A DNA stretch of 20,051 bases, taken from assembly GCA_027575765.1 (NCBI GenBank), contig JANBPT010000885.1:1-20051 (forward strand), read 5' to 3'. Positions 10,406 to 19,995 of this stretch are shown here, in pieces. A program made the translations under genes and the position numbers. The notes beneath the pieces were generated by a model that did not search any database, was not told the DNA's origin, and was given only the letters and a program-made list of their open reading frames with translations. Origin of the DNA: Tieghemiomyces parasiticus (Eukaryota; Kickxellomycota; Dimargaritomycetes; Dimargaritales; Dimargaritaceae). Within the stretch, counting starts at the first letter, position 1. Every line of letters starts with the position of its first letter.

Positions 10406-11981
10406 TTAAGCTAGACCCTTGGGCGCCACGCTGCGGGTCTCCCCTTCAGGGGTCACATAGGCCCCGGTCAGGCCACCGTCGACGGCAAAGTCGGTACCGG
10501 TAACGTAGGAGGCCTCGTCGGAGACCAGGAAGAGGGCGGCACGGGCCTGTTCGATGGCCTCGCCTGATGAGCGGGGTCGCAAAAAGAACGCAGCGTGAGA
10601 ATAAGAAGGAGAGGGGGGGTTAGCACAAAGGCGGATGTGATAAAACAAAGGGGGAAGCGAGTCGCTCTGCACTCGATAGCTGGCGAACCCTGTGACTTAC
10701 CGAAGCGGCCCATGGGGACGTGGACTAGGCGGCGTTCCTTCTTTTCAGGCGTGTCGAGGAAATCCATCAGCAGCGGAGTACGCAGAGGGCCAGGGCACAA
10801 CGAGTTGACGCGGATGTTCTCGCGGGCGTGCACCATGGCCAGTTCGCGGCTGGGAAGGGCGGAGTGATAGGTTGGGAAGTTGGTGAGAAGGCGGAATCGG
10901 ACCGTCATGGTTTGGATCGAATCGGCGGTCTGAGTAAGTCGCAAGAGTATAGCAGGGGGAGGGTAATGGACTCACCTCATGGCCAGGACGGCACCCTTGG
11001 AGGCCGTATCTGGAGAGCGAAACCAAGAGGACGGGTGGTGACGAGGGCGCCGTAGGAAGGAAGGAGATGGAGGTTAGATGGGAGGGTATCAGAGGTTTAG
11101 GTGGGCCGGTACGTCCTCCCACAGAATGGAGGTCTGAGCAGGCTAATGACTTACAGGCAAGCTGCGGGGTAGCCGCACCGACTAGGGCCACGAAGCTAGC
11201 GGTGTTGACGATGGCACCCCCGCCGTTGCGACGCATGGCCGCAATGGCGTACTTGCACCCGAACCAGACTCCCTTGACGTTGATGGACATGGTAAGATCC
11301 CTGGTAGAGGTGGAGGGGAGGTAGGGGAAGGGGAGGGATAAACATAGGTAAGACAGTGAGGTCAAAATACGACGATCGACGGCATGATATGAGGACATTT
11401 ATCCTCGGTCAGCCGTACTTACCAGATACGCTCCTCGGTCGTTAGGGCGTTATCGTCAGCGGGGTGCATGATGCCGGCGTTATTGAACATAATGTCCAAT
11501 TTGCCTGACGTGGGGGGAGGGGAACGGTACAAGGTAGTTGGTCAGGATTGACCATGCGGTGCGTTGTCGCGTTTGAAGGGCGGTGAATAACGCCCAAACC
11601 CGGCCGTCCGGACTTACCGTAGACTGTCTCAGCCTGATCCACCAGCGCCTTGACCTGTTCCTCGCGGGACACGTCGCATGGCACGGCGATGGCGCGCGGG
11701 GGCTGGTCGTCCGCTGTGGTGCCCACCAGCTCGTGGATTTTAGCGACGGTCCGGATGACGGCTTCTTGGTTGATATCGGCGCAAACTACATGGGCACCCT
11801 CCTGGGCAAACAGGAGCGACGCCTCAAGGCCGATGCCGCTGGGAAGGACCAAATGGGAGGTGAGGAGGCAGTTAAAGCGTGCAACCAGGGGGGGGGAGGG
11901 ATTCGTGGGGGCCGGGGCCTAATAGACTTACCTGGCGGCACCGGTAATGATGGCAACCTTGCCTTCCAGACGGCCGGGCAT
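10406..11981 (-). CDS. Classical short-chain dehydrogenase/reductase, probably NAD-linked
   Basis: Seven exons on the minus strand: 11981-11932, 11838-11618, 11504-11423, 11300-11155, 11009-10976, 10849-10701 and 10563-10406. They give 279 residues, and the six GT-AG introns (93-145 nt) all preserve phase. The protein is a one-domain Rossmann-fold oxidoreductase. It shows the cofactor motif TGAASGIG (13-20); Asp38 in VVCADINQ at the end of the second strand, which usually selects NAD(H) over NADP(H); NNAG (98-101); and the catalytic tetrad Asn125, Ser153, Tyr167 and Lys171 (YTASK). PGPLRTP (197-203) and DFAVDGGLTGAYV near the C terminus follow. The Tyr167 codon is split by intron 4, and the TGAASGIG serine by intron 1. 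Ser153 and Tyr167 are 14 residues apart, one more than in many relatives. The conserved RENIRVNSLCPGPLRTPLL segment is typical of bacterial and fungal dehydrogenases of unknown substrate, so no pathway is claimed. Confidence 0.85.
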
Positions 11982-12593
11982 GACGACGGAGTACTAGCGA
12001 GGAGGGTGGATAAGGTGAGGGAGGGGCGGGATGAGGCGGATCGGCTGGTAATCCACGGGTCGAGTGACGATGCGTAGGGAGTCGAATAGCTTTTTTTGCA
12101 GAGAAGAAGACCAAGTTGTGTTCCAGGCCAGGTCCATAAGCCACGTATTCGTAGTGCACCACATCCAGCCGCTTAGGAAGACGCCCACTGCCTCACAACT
12201 GGTGATGGGCCTGCCTTTCGAGGGCGCAGGTGTGGGTATGGATAGTGAGGTCTAGCGGGGGTAGGCCAACGAGCGGAGACCTGGGGGCAACCCCGCCTGG
12301 TCCGTATTGCGGTGCAACCTGGCTGCAAGAACCGTACATGAATGGCCACCCGATATTGATTACTGATGCAATGGGACTGCAGCAGATGACTGAGTGACCG
12401 ACTGGCGCAATTCACAAGGCAGTCGGCTTACACGGACGACTCGTCGACACGGGCAGCTCCTACTCGTCCCACCACCCAGGACTGCTTTTTTATTTTTTTT
12501 GGCAACACCCCTCCCCCCTCCTAAGCAACCGTCACTTCCGGACTGCATTGAGGTTGGGGCCGTAGACGCCACCCACACCTTGGGACAGTGCAG
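11982..12593. other. Upstream region of the dehydrogenase gene; possible 5' exons of a plus-strand gene
   Basis: This should contain the dehydrogenase promoter and, if the exon ending at 12886 is real, the promoter and 5' exons of that divergent gene. A poly-T and pyrimidine run at about 12484-12522 ending in a TAAG resembles an intron 3' end on the plus strand, but no combination of ATG, donor and acceptor gave a convincing reading frame. No other feature was recognised. Confidence 0.35.
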
Positions 12594-12886
12594 CGGCATT
12601 GATTCCTTGGCCAAAGGCCGTGCATCATAGGGATACCCCCGCTCACTGGGAATGGCCGAGACTGGCGATCATGGTGGCCACTGGCGTCCCGTACCGGATC
12701 TTCACCGGTTGGACCAAGGCCGGCAACATGTGGGACATACCCGTCACGGACCACGGCTCTGAGTCCCTGCCCACCACTCTCTCGCCCATCATCATACGAA
12801 TGAGACGCCCTTCCTTCCGGCCCCAAGTCGTCTCCAATTTGGAAAATCGGCGAGCCTGCATGGGCGCCATCTCAGGCCCAAAGTGA
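12594..12886 (+). CDS. Probable terminal exon of an unidentified small protein gene
   Basis: An open frame ends at the stop 12884-12886 and is open upstream to a stop at 12563. From the ATG at 12671 it gives 71 residues (start MVATGVPYRIFTGWTKAG, end NRRACMGAISGPK). Upstream in the same frame it continues as IPWPKAVHHRDTPAHWEWPR, so the ATG may be internal and the exon may begin at an acceptor around 12565 or 12593. Support for coding comes from strong C/G third positions, with C dominant as in the other genes here, and from a plus-strand AATAAA about 90 bases past the stop. I do not recognise the family. The product is basic and compact with one mildly hydrophobic stretch. The opposite strand also has an open frame (12870-12643) with G-rich third positions, so strand is not certain. 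The start given is provisional. Confidence 0.4.
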
Positions 12887-12972
12887 AGTACTATACAGCT
12901 CCCCTCCCCGCCACCACCTGAACCATTAGGTTATTTTTACCAACCTTTCCCTTGGACACACGGCGGGCTGCT

Positions 12973-12978
12973 AATAAA
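12973..12978 (+). terminator. Poly(A) signal AATAAA downstream of the orphan exon
   Basis: AATAAA within a longer A run, about 90 bases after the stop at 12886 on the plus strand. It is one of the reasons to believe that a plus-strand gene ends here. Confidence 0.45.
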
Positions 12979-13039
12979 AAAAATTGACCAGCCCCATACT
13001 CTACCATTCGTATCCATTGCAAACAAGATTTGTCTCTTT

Positions 13040-13045
13040 TTTAAT
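13040..13045 (-). terminator. Candidate poly(A) signal (minus-strand ATTAAA) for SSZ1
   Basis: TTTAAT on the plus strand, so ATTAAA (the common variant hexamer) on the minus strand, about 85 bases beyond the SSZ1 stop codon. Confidence 0.4.
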
Positions 13046-13129
13046 GATTGTCCTGGCGGCTAGTGCGTGGATGGTAGGGGCCTACCGCGCCCTGCCATCC
13101 TATGTAATAGACCACATCTTCTGCCTTTC

Positions 13130-14710
13130 CTAGGCCGTGATGGTGAGGGTACCCGACTGGTTCGAGGCAGGGTCGGCCGCCGTAACCGTGAGGACACGGT
13201 CGGCCCCGATGTGGAAGGCGACCTGCACGGCAGCTCCGGCCTTGACACCTTCGAGCACGAGCTCACCTAGGATCGGGCCGGGCACGGTGACAGTGGTGGT
13301 GACTTCCTCGTCATCCTCGTCTTCGTCGGTGCTAGGGATCTGGTCGACACGCTCGGTCACCTCGCCCTGGCTGACTCCCAGGTAGGCGGCACCGGCGCCG
13401 GCGGCTACGTGCACGGTGCGGGTGGCGGGCAGCGGGGTGTAGCGCGGGATGACGGTGAGGAAGCCCTCGCCCAACCGCAGACCCAAGGGCTCGGTCGTGG
13501 CCAGAGCGACGACGGGTTCCGCGGCGGCGGTACGGCCGTCGCTGAGCAGGCCGGCCTGGGCGGCACAGCCGAGGGCCACAACCTCATCGGACTCGAGCTC
13601 ACTGCGCACCCGCAGCGCCTCAGCGGTCAACACGGTACGTAGTTTGGACAGGACACGAGGTACACGGGCCGACCCGCCGGCCAGGACGAGCTGGTCCACC
13701 TCGCCAGGCAGGAAACCAGCGGCCTGGAGGGACTTGTTGACGGTGGCCAGCAGGGCTGGGTACAGCTTGGAGGTCATAATATCGAAGCGGCTGCGGTTGA
13801 GGGTGCCGTGAAGGTCCACACCATCCATCAAAGAGTCGACGGCACAAGGTGCGGTGCTGCTGCTGGACAGGGTACGCTTGGTAATCTCACAGCCCAGACG
13901 GAGTTTGGCCTGGGCGCGGGCATTGTCCTTGACGTCCAGCTTGGTGGAGCGCTTAAACTCGGCAGCGAAGTGGTTGATGATCAGGTCGTCGAAGGCCCGG
14001 CCGTGGAAGTCGTGTGTGGTCTCAACGGCGCGCACGGCGTAGAGCCCGCCCCGCACGGCGACGGCGGCCACGGTGGTGGCGCGGGCACCCACGTTGACGA
14101 CCAGGGCGTTGGTGTCGGCGGGGTCCTCCGGGGTAGCAGTCTGGCCCAGGCCATAGGCCAACAGGGCGGCGGGGGCCTCGTCAACGGTCTGCAGCAGGTT
14201 GGGGTGGGCGGCGCGGGCGGCGGCGGCCAGAGCCTCAAGCTGGACGGGGGTCAGCCCGGCGGGCCGGCTCAGCACCACGCCGTCGACGGGGCGGCCCACG
14301 TAGTTGGCGGCCGTCTCGATCAGGTAACGGAGGTACTGAGTTACGAGCTCGGCGGCGGTGAAGACGGCGACGGCGCCGCGGGACTCGACCTGGAAGCCGA
14401 CCTGGCCGTCCTTGGCCACCAGCGAGTTGGCCGGGTAGCGCGCAGCCAGGCTGTCGCTGAAGGGCAGGCCAATCAGGGGCTGGAAATCGCCTACCGTGTT
14501 GCGGGCGTTGCGCACGGTCTGGGCCAGGGCCTGATTGCCGTACAGCTCCTCCTCGCCGAGAAAGGAGATGATGGTGGCCATCTTGTGTTCACCATCCTCG
14601 TTGGCGATAATTTCCGGCTGGCGTTCCTTGTTGAGGATGGCCAGGCAGGAGTAGGCAGAGCCAAGACTGATACCAATCACGTTGGCGGATAGAGCACTGG
14701 AGTCCGTCAT
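13130..14710 (-). CDS. SSZ1: Atypical Hsp70 Ssz1, ribosome-associated complex subunit
   Basis: An intronless gene of 526 residues, close to the 538 of the yeast protein. Ssz1 pairs with the J-protein zuotin at the ribosome tunnel exit to form the ribosome-associated complex, which stimulates the Ssb-type Hsp70 on nascent chains. The N-terminal two thirds are an Hsp70 nucleotide-binding domain: IGISLGSAYSCLAILN (residues about 12-27, phosphate loop 1), ANEDGEHKMATIISF, QTVRNARNTVGDFQPLIGLPF, EAPAALLAYGLG, and VLAGGSARVPRVLSKL (adenosine site). Phosphate motifs are degenerate: the usual Asp of GIDLGTT is Ser, and the DLGGGTFD motif has become NVGARATTV. This agrees with Ssz1 being a non-hydrolysing Hsp70. 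The substrate domain is short; after an acidic stretch (STDEDEDDEEV) there is a small beta segment ending TLTITA, with no helical lid and no EEVD tail. The ATG at 14710 starts directly before the first domain. Confidence 0.9.
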   Translation of the reverse strand: MTDSSALSANVIGISLGSAYSCLAILNKERQPEIIANEDGEHKMATIISFLGEEELYGNQALAQTVRNARNTVGDFQPLIGLPFSDSLAARYPANSLVAKDGQVGFQVESRGAVAVFTAAELVTQYLRYLIETAANYVGRPVDGVVLSRPAGLTPVQLEALAAAARAAHPNLLQTVDEAPAALLAYGLGQTATPEDPADTNALVVNVGARATTVAAVAVRGGLYAVRAVETTHDFHGRAFDDLIINHFAAEFKRSTKLDVKDNARAQAKLRLGCEITKRTLSSSSTAPCAVDSLMDGVDLHGTLNRSRFDIMTSKLYPALLATVNKSLQAAGFLPGEVDQLVLAGGSARVPRVLSKLRTVLTAEALRVRSELESDEVVALGCAAQAGLLSDGRTAAAEPVVALATTEPLGLRLGEGFLTVIPRYTPLPATRTVHVAAGAGAAYLGVSQGEVTERVDQIPSTDEDEDDEEVTTTVTVPGPILGELVLEGVKAGAAVQVAFHIGADRVLTVTAADPASNQSGTLTITA

Positions 14711-16964
14711 GGTGCGTCGGTGATCACGTGGAGGGTGGGCTCAGGATGGGAGGAAGAGGGAGGGCAGTGGAGGGTTGGACGGGCCGTCGAGCGTGGCAAA
14801 GAGATAAGGTCGAGTATGATCTAACTGGAGTGGGCCGGTAAAGCGTCTGGAAATGCACAGTTGTGTTCAAACCTTTTGGAGGTGCGCTATTGTCCCGAAG
14901 CGTGGTGGATGGCGGGAGGGGGGTAGGGGATCCAGACTGCGGGTCGTCGTCGTCGGCGCTTTGCCGCTCGTTCCCCTCGCCTCGCCTTACAGAGGGGATC
15001 CCCTTAGGCCAGTGGACCGTCAAGCCCGCCGAGCCAGTGCCTGGGGGGAATACCCAGCCCAGCCCAGTTGATTATTCGACCTTTTTTTTTCTTCTTTTTA
15101 CCCTTGGTGGCAATGGCTTGGGACTAATTAGCTCCCGCCTGTCTTCATCCAGCTTTCCAGGCTGCGAGGGCGTTACTACGACCACTACTACTACTGGTGG
15201 TGGTGATGCCTCGAGTCGCTTGCTACCATCCCACAGTATCGGCCGCTGGTGAGTGAGAGAAAGAAGGTCAGGTCGATTAGGCCACTTTTCTCGACCTCCT
15301 TGCTCACTCTACTAGCCGGCTAAATCACGTGATATATTCCCCTCGACCGAGGCCGCTCTGGTGAGCGTCTCCATCCCGACGTTCTGCGACTGCACAATCC
15401 TTGCAACCCCTGGCATGTCGCTGTTTACCCTCCCGTCGCGACGGCGCAGCCGGTTAGGATCCCAGCGACCCACGTGGGGAGAGTCCCACCCACACTGGGC
15501 CGGGGCTATGGTGGGGTCGATTAAACTAGGAGCTGATGCATATGAGATATATATTGACACCCTCGCCATGATCGGTCTGGAGGGTACGTGCGTCACTGCA
15601 ACCATGAGGCTGGCGGCTTTCACCCCCCCCCCCATGGGACCGTGCAGGTCGCGCGGCCCCCCTAAGGTGGAGCACTCATTCGGCTGGTCGTGGTGCCAAT
15701 ACACATCTCGTACCACCGCCGCCACGCTTGCCCGCCGTTAGGCGCTCTGGCCCTCTACCTCGCATCCCCCCCAATCCTGCGGCCGCCCAATGCTTGAGGT
15801 CCAGCCGACCAAGGCGAGCAGAGCAGTGGTCCTGGGGAGACGGGTGCGGGGGCCCCTCCCCCTTCACGCGCTGGGCGGGTAGGCCGATCGGGTGGTGAGG
15901 TGATCTGGTTGGGCCTTTTTCTAGACCGCCCAAGTCACGGCCTGGCCTACCGATTGGCCTTATTTTTTTTTTTTACCAACCTCCCGCCCCGCCCCTACCT
16001 GCCCACCCGCTGGCGGTACGACGGGGGGATGTGTGTGTAAATGTTTCTCACTGCGTATCCCCCTGGGCCTGCCGGACGCCTCTCCCCGCTGAAGCCCATC
16101 GCCACCACGCCAGCCTAGCCATGACCCATGGGCGGTGAGGCCCCCGCCTCGCACACGCCCCTCTTCCGTTCGGCCCTTTTTACCCTTCCACATACGTCCT
16201 CGCCGCCCCTCGCCCGCACCTCTTTGTCCTGACCCTTTTTGCTGTGGGCACTCTTTATTCTTCCCTCCCATCCCGCCCAGCCCGCTGGTTCTTGCATCCC
16301 TCTCTGTTTTTCTTTTTATACTTGTCAATCTCCCTGACGGTATAGCGCGGTCTCCTCCAGCCCTCCGATTGCATTGTCGTCCGCGCCTCCCCAACTCGCC
16401 CCCCGTCTGCCGCCCGCTCGGTGGAGCGTTTCCATCTTGTCTCCTTATCTGCCGCCTACCTAACCGTCCTGCCCACGGACGAGCCCCTGCTATCCGCCTG
16501 TCAAGCGCCGCCCCATCTCTCCATCTGTCCCGCACCCCCCCAGCCGCTATCCAAAACAACTGCGCCCGGCTGCGTGTGCCAACGTAAGTGTTCTTGTCCA
16601 GCGGTGTCGGGGGCCCGTCAACCCGCCCCGCCACCAGCGAATTTCTGCCAACCTCCTCTCCCCCCCTCCCGTGCGCGTGTTGTGCAGGGCCGTCCCACAC
16701 AGACGCCCGCCACCGGCCTTTACCTTTGGCTGGGGTGAGCGTATCTGCTCGCCTCCCTCTCTCACCCCCCCCCTGCTGCTGGCCTGCCTTCCTCCACCCC
16801 ACCCGGCTGGTCCCAAGTGTCCTCTCTTGCCCATCATCTCGCTGACCACTCACCCCGCATTGTCTGATTAACCTTCCCTCCACTCCCATCCTCTCTATAC
16901 CCCCTCTACCATCTTCCTTCCCTCCACGTCACCAGCCTACACTTCACTCCACCACACCCGCATC
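14711..16964. promoter_or_regulatory. Long divergent upstream region between SSZ1 and casein kinase 1 genes
   Basis: 2.25 kb lies between the two start codons. The part near SSZ1 holds a poly-T run (15081-15089) and a trinucleotide block of CTA then GTG repeats (about 15180-15206) able to fold on itself. The part from about 15970 to 16960 is strongly pyrimidine-rich on the plus strand, consistent with a long leader or promoter of the kinase gene. Splice-like signals occur on the plus strand: CAG at 15161, GTGAGT at 15249, TAG at 15316, GTGAGC at 15361, and GTAAGT at 16585. They could mark introns in a 5' leader or an undetected gene. Open frames here (for example 15361-15741 plus, 15960-16889 minus) match nothing I know. 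Confidence 0.4.
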
Positions 16965-18464
16965 ATGGCCACCAGTAATCCCGCCCCGGCGCGCGAAGCG
17001 CTGGACTTCAGAGTCGGCAACAAGTACAAGTTGGGTCGCAAGATCGGCTCCGGCTCTTTTGGCGAGATCTACCTTGGCACCAACATCGTCACCAACGAGG
17101 ACGTGGCCTGCAAACTGGAGTCGGTCAAGGCCAAGCACCCCCAGCTTGAGTACGAGGCCAAGATCTACAAGAACTTGGCCGGTGGCGTTGGGATCCCCTT
17201 CGTGCGCCACTTTGGGGTCGAACACCAGTACAACTGCATGGTCATTGACCTACTAGGCCCCTCCCTCGAGGACTTGTTCAACTTTTGTGGCCGCAGGTTC
17301 TCGCTCAAGACGGTGCTCCTCCTGGCCGACCAGCTGCTGTCCCGCATCGAGTATATCCACAACAAAAACTTCATCCACCGTGACATCAAGCCCGACAATT
17401 TTCTGATGGGTATCAGCCGCCGCACCAACCTGGTCCACGTCATCGACTTTGGCCTGGCCAAGAAGTACCGCGACCCGCGGACGCACATCCACATTGCCTA
17501 CCGCGAGAACAAAAACCTAACCGGCACTGCCCGCTACGCCAGCATCAACACCCACCTGGGCATCGAGCAGTCGCGGCGGGACGACCTCGAGTCGCTCGGC
17601 TACGTCCTCATGTACTTCCTCCGCGGCAACCTGCCCTGGCAGGGCCTCAAGGCCGTCACCAAGCGCCAAAAGTACGACCGCATCATGGAGCGTAAGATGA
17701 CCACCACCACCGAGCAGCTGTGCCGTGGCTTCCCCAACGAGTTTGCCATTTACCTCAACTACACCCGCAGCCTGCGGTTCGACGACAAGCCCGACTATGC
17801 CTACCTCAAGCGTCTGTTCCGCGAGCTCTTTGTGCGCGAGAGCATGAAGTACGACTATGTGTTTGATTGGACCATTTTTAAGCACGACCGCGACGGCAGT
17901 TGCAGCACCACCGGAGCCGCCAACCCTGCGGCTGGGGGTCCTCCCCGTCTTGACGCCGCGGGCCCCCACAACAACCCAGCAGCCCGCATGGCGACCGCTG
18001 GCCCGGCCCACGGTGGTGCTCCCGGCCCCACTCACGGAGGCGCCGCCGTCCCGGGTAATTCGGATCCCACGGCCAGTTTCCGCCGCGCCCCGGCCAAGCC
18101 CGGTCAGCTCCCGACCGCGGCCACCGGCGGTCACTACCCATCCGCCGCCCCGTACAATGCCCAGGCGTACCCGCCGTACAAGGGCACCACTGGGCCCGCA
18201 CCAACCGGCGGCGCCCCGCACGTCGACGACTACGGCGCCAGCCACAAGGCCATCCCTTCCAGTGACCGTGTCCTGCGCAGCAGCGTACGCGCCACCGCCA
18301 CGCCCGGTGACCTGGGCCCCAGTCGGCCGAGTCCCTCCGCCGTTCCGGCCGCCGCTCACGGCAACTATGCCAACCTGCACCGCTACCGTCCGTCTCAGGA
18401 GGAGATGCGGGCCGCTGCTAACCCCCCCACGTCCAACTATAATGTCTACCACGCCAGCCGCTGA
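16965..18464 (+). CDS. Casein kinase 1, delta/epsilon (Hrr25/Hhp) class
   Basis: An intronless 499-residue serine/threonine kinase. Residues about 21-295 are the CK1 catalytic domain: glycine loop IGSGSFGE (27-34), ATP-binding Lys50 in VACKLE, catalytic loop HRDIKPDN (138-145, base Asp140), DFG (161-163), and the CK1 hallmark segment [20 protein letters not shown] with [15 protein letters not shown]1 lacks the usual APE motif, and this one does too. [17 protein letters not shown] hinge sequence and LFRELFVRE with YDYVFDW close the domain as in delta/epsilon isoforms. In fungi these kinases act in DNA repair, ribosome maturation, vesicle traffic and spindle control; which role dominates here cannot be read. 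The tail (about 305-499) is low-complexity Pro/Ala/Gly with scattered Ser/Thr and basic residues; a regulatory or membrane-targeting role is unproven, and no C-terminal cysteine prenylation or palmitoylation motif is present. The Cys before Lys50 replaces the usual Ile. Confidence 0.93.
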   Translation: MATSNPAPAREALDFRVGNKYKLGRKIGSGSFGEIYLGTNIVTNEDVACKLESVKAKHPQLEYEAKIYKNLAGGVGIPFVRHFGVEHQYNCMVIDLLGPSLEDLFNFCGRRFSLKTVLLLADQLLSRIEYIHNKNFIHRDIKPDNFLMGISRRTNLVHVIDFGLAKKYRDPRTHIHIAYRENKNLTGTARYASINTHLGIEQSRRDDLESLGYVLMYFLRGNLPWQGLKAVTKRQKYDRIMERKMTTTTEQLCRGFPNEFAIYLNYTRSLRFDDKPDYAYLKRLFRELFVRESMKYDYVFDWTIFKHDRDGSCSTTGAANPAAGGPPRLDAAGPHNNPAARMATAGPAHGGAPGPTHGGAAVPGNSDPTASFRRAPAKPGQLPTAATGGHYPSAAPYNAQAYPPYKGTTGPAPTGGAPHVDDYGASHKAIPSSDRVLRSSVRATATPGDLGPSRPSPSAVPAAAHGNYANLHRYRPSQEEMRAAANPPTSNYNVYHASR

Positions 18465-18732
18465 GACTATCCGGCCTCCACGACGTATTCACTTCATTTC
18501 CTTCTTTTTTTTATACATCTGCTCTTCACACCCACCTACGACACCCTTCGGCAATGTCGCCCCGACCGTCCTTGCTTCTAGTTCGTTCGCTCTCCTAGTG
18601 TGACAGGGACCATGGTGATTTCTCCCCTGGGGCCACCCCACCTTCTCGCTTCTATCCATGCCCGCCGTCTTTTTAAAGCCCCCCCCCTCCCCCACCCAAC
18701 CCACCCATTTAAACTCCCCCGGTTATACTGTA

Positions 18733-18752
18733 CTCTCTCTCTCTCTCTCTCT
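18733..18752. repeat. (CT)10 microsatellite
   Basis: Ten uninterrupted CT units about 270 bases after the casein kinase 1 stop codon, probably within its 3' untranslated region or just past it. Confidence 0.9.
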
Positions 18753-19019
18753 GCATTGTAATTTTCCGTGCTACCCTTTTTTTCTTCCGTCTGCGGCTTT
18801 TATTGTTATCGCTTCTGCTGCTTTCTTTCTCGGCCCGGGCCGCGTGTGTTGTTTCCCTCTCCCTTACTGTATCCCTGGTTGGAATTCTGGTGAACGGCAG
18901 AAACCCATTCGCCCAGGCTGCTGCCAACCCCATTTGTCCCACTCACTAACGAGTTGATACATAAAAACAGTCGAAAACATCAGATCCTAGTGGTGGGTGA
19001 GGACAAGTTAAGCTGTCCT

Positions 19020-19031
19020 CCCCCCCCCCCC
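19020..19031. repeat. Poly-C homopolymer (12 C)
   Basis: A run of twelve C residues in the non-coding right end, preceded by a short pyrimidine stretch. Homopolymer lengths of this kind vary easily and are prone to sequencing error. Confidence 0.85.
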
Positions 19032-19258
19032 TCCATCAATGAGCTCGCCGCTTTAACTCTGGGGATGTAGTTGAATCGCAAGCTCAGCCAAGCTTCTACA
19101 TTACGAAGCCAACAGGAAATGGCGCTACTTCCGTGCCGTGTGCGTCAACTGGCTCCTCTTGGCGTTGCCTTTTATGAAGGGAAGGTGTATTGTGGATACG
19201 AGGGATGCGCTCCCTCCGCAGCTGTGAAAATCATAGATATATCGGATTTCGTTCTTAA

Positions 19259-19272
19259 ACACACACACACAC
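19259..19272. repeat. (AC)7 microsatellite
   Basis: Seven AC units, followed by an imperfect ATAC extension, in non-coding DNA. Confidence 0.85.
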
Positions 19273-19921
19273 ATACATCTGCACCCTCCTAGTATCCACC
19301 ACTACCAATATGGAGTCACTAAAGTACACTTCTTTGGGGAACTTGACGGCTCCAATTCGGGACATCTTCGTAAGTGGCAACGCATAGGGTAGATTCAGTG
19401 CGATGGTCAATGGCATTTTAAAATTGGCAGGAATAGTGTCCCCTCTTGTCCGTGGGGTGTTGCAGGACCCCGATTTCGACCTATACGATAATTGTCAACT
19501 CCGTTAATCATCGTATTCCGATTCTCGGTCAGCCGCCCTTCCTATGTCGTATGAGCTCGAGGAACCCCCCCCCCTCTTTTGGACTGGGCGGTTACTACCA
19601 CACCACTAGACATGAGTAGCCCTTTGGAGGGGAAGGATAGCGATAGTTTCTATAAGTTACCGGTTAGTATGTGTAACCCCACAAATCCAACGGAGACTAT
19701 CAGTTGCAGAATCGGCAGACTACCAAAATAAGCCAGATGGTTGTTTATTAGGCGCGAGATTAAAAGGGAGAGGCGGGGTTAGGAGGAGGGAAAGAAACTA
19801 GGTACAAGCACAAATGGGATGGGTCCGGAGGAGATGAGGGAGGGGCAGAGGGAGTAGTAATGGTGGGGAATGAGAGTGAACGGGGTGGAGGGACACAAGT
19901 ACAAAGCACGAAGCCAAGATT

Positions 19922-19960
19922 GGGGGGGGGGGATAAGAATGGGGGGAGGGATGGGCGGGG
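19922..19960 (+). repeat. G-run cluster with strong G-quadruplex motif
   Basis: A run of 11 G (19922-19932), then 8 bases, then G6, G3, G3 and G4 separated by loops of 1, 2 and 1 bases (19941-19960). The second part alone meets the G3+ loop 1-7 quadruplex rule with very short loops. Function is unknown; it lies directly before a TG microsatellite. Confidence 0.75.
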
Positions 19961-19971
19961 AGATAAGACCA

Positions 19972-19995
19972 TGTGTGTGTGTGTGTGTGTGTGTG
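19972..19995. repeat. (TG)12 microsatellite
   Basis: Twelve uninterrupted TG units, a Z-DNA-prone alternating purine-pyrimidine tract 11 bases after the G-quadruplex motif. Confidence 0.9.

Noticed and set aside
13808..14692. 294-codon plus-strand open frame
   Set aside because: It lies fully antisense to SSZ1 and is very rich in Gly and Val. GC-rich third positions in the real gene remove stops from the opposite strand, and it has no family motifs.
15361..15741. 126-codon plus-strand open frame upstream of casein kinase 1
   Set aside because: It begins at a non-ATG codon that is better read as a splice donor, has mixed third-position usage and matches no family.
15960..16889. 309-codon minus-strand open frame
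   Set aside because: It arises from the purine-rich complement of the pyrimidine-rich leader region. The product is low-complexity Gly/Arg sequence without domains.
17517..18452. 311-codon minus-strand open frame
   Set aside because: Antisense shadow of the casein kinase 1 gene; the composition (Gly, Val and Arg rich) is explained by the codon bias of the real gene.
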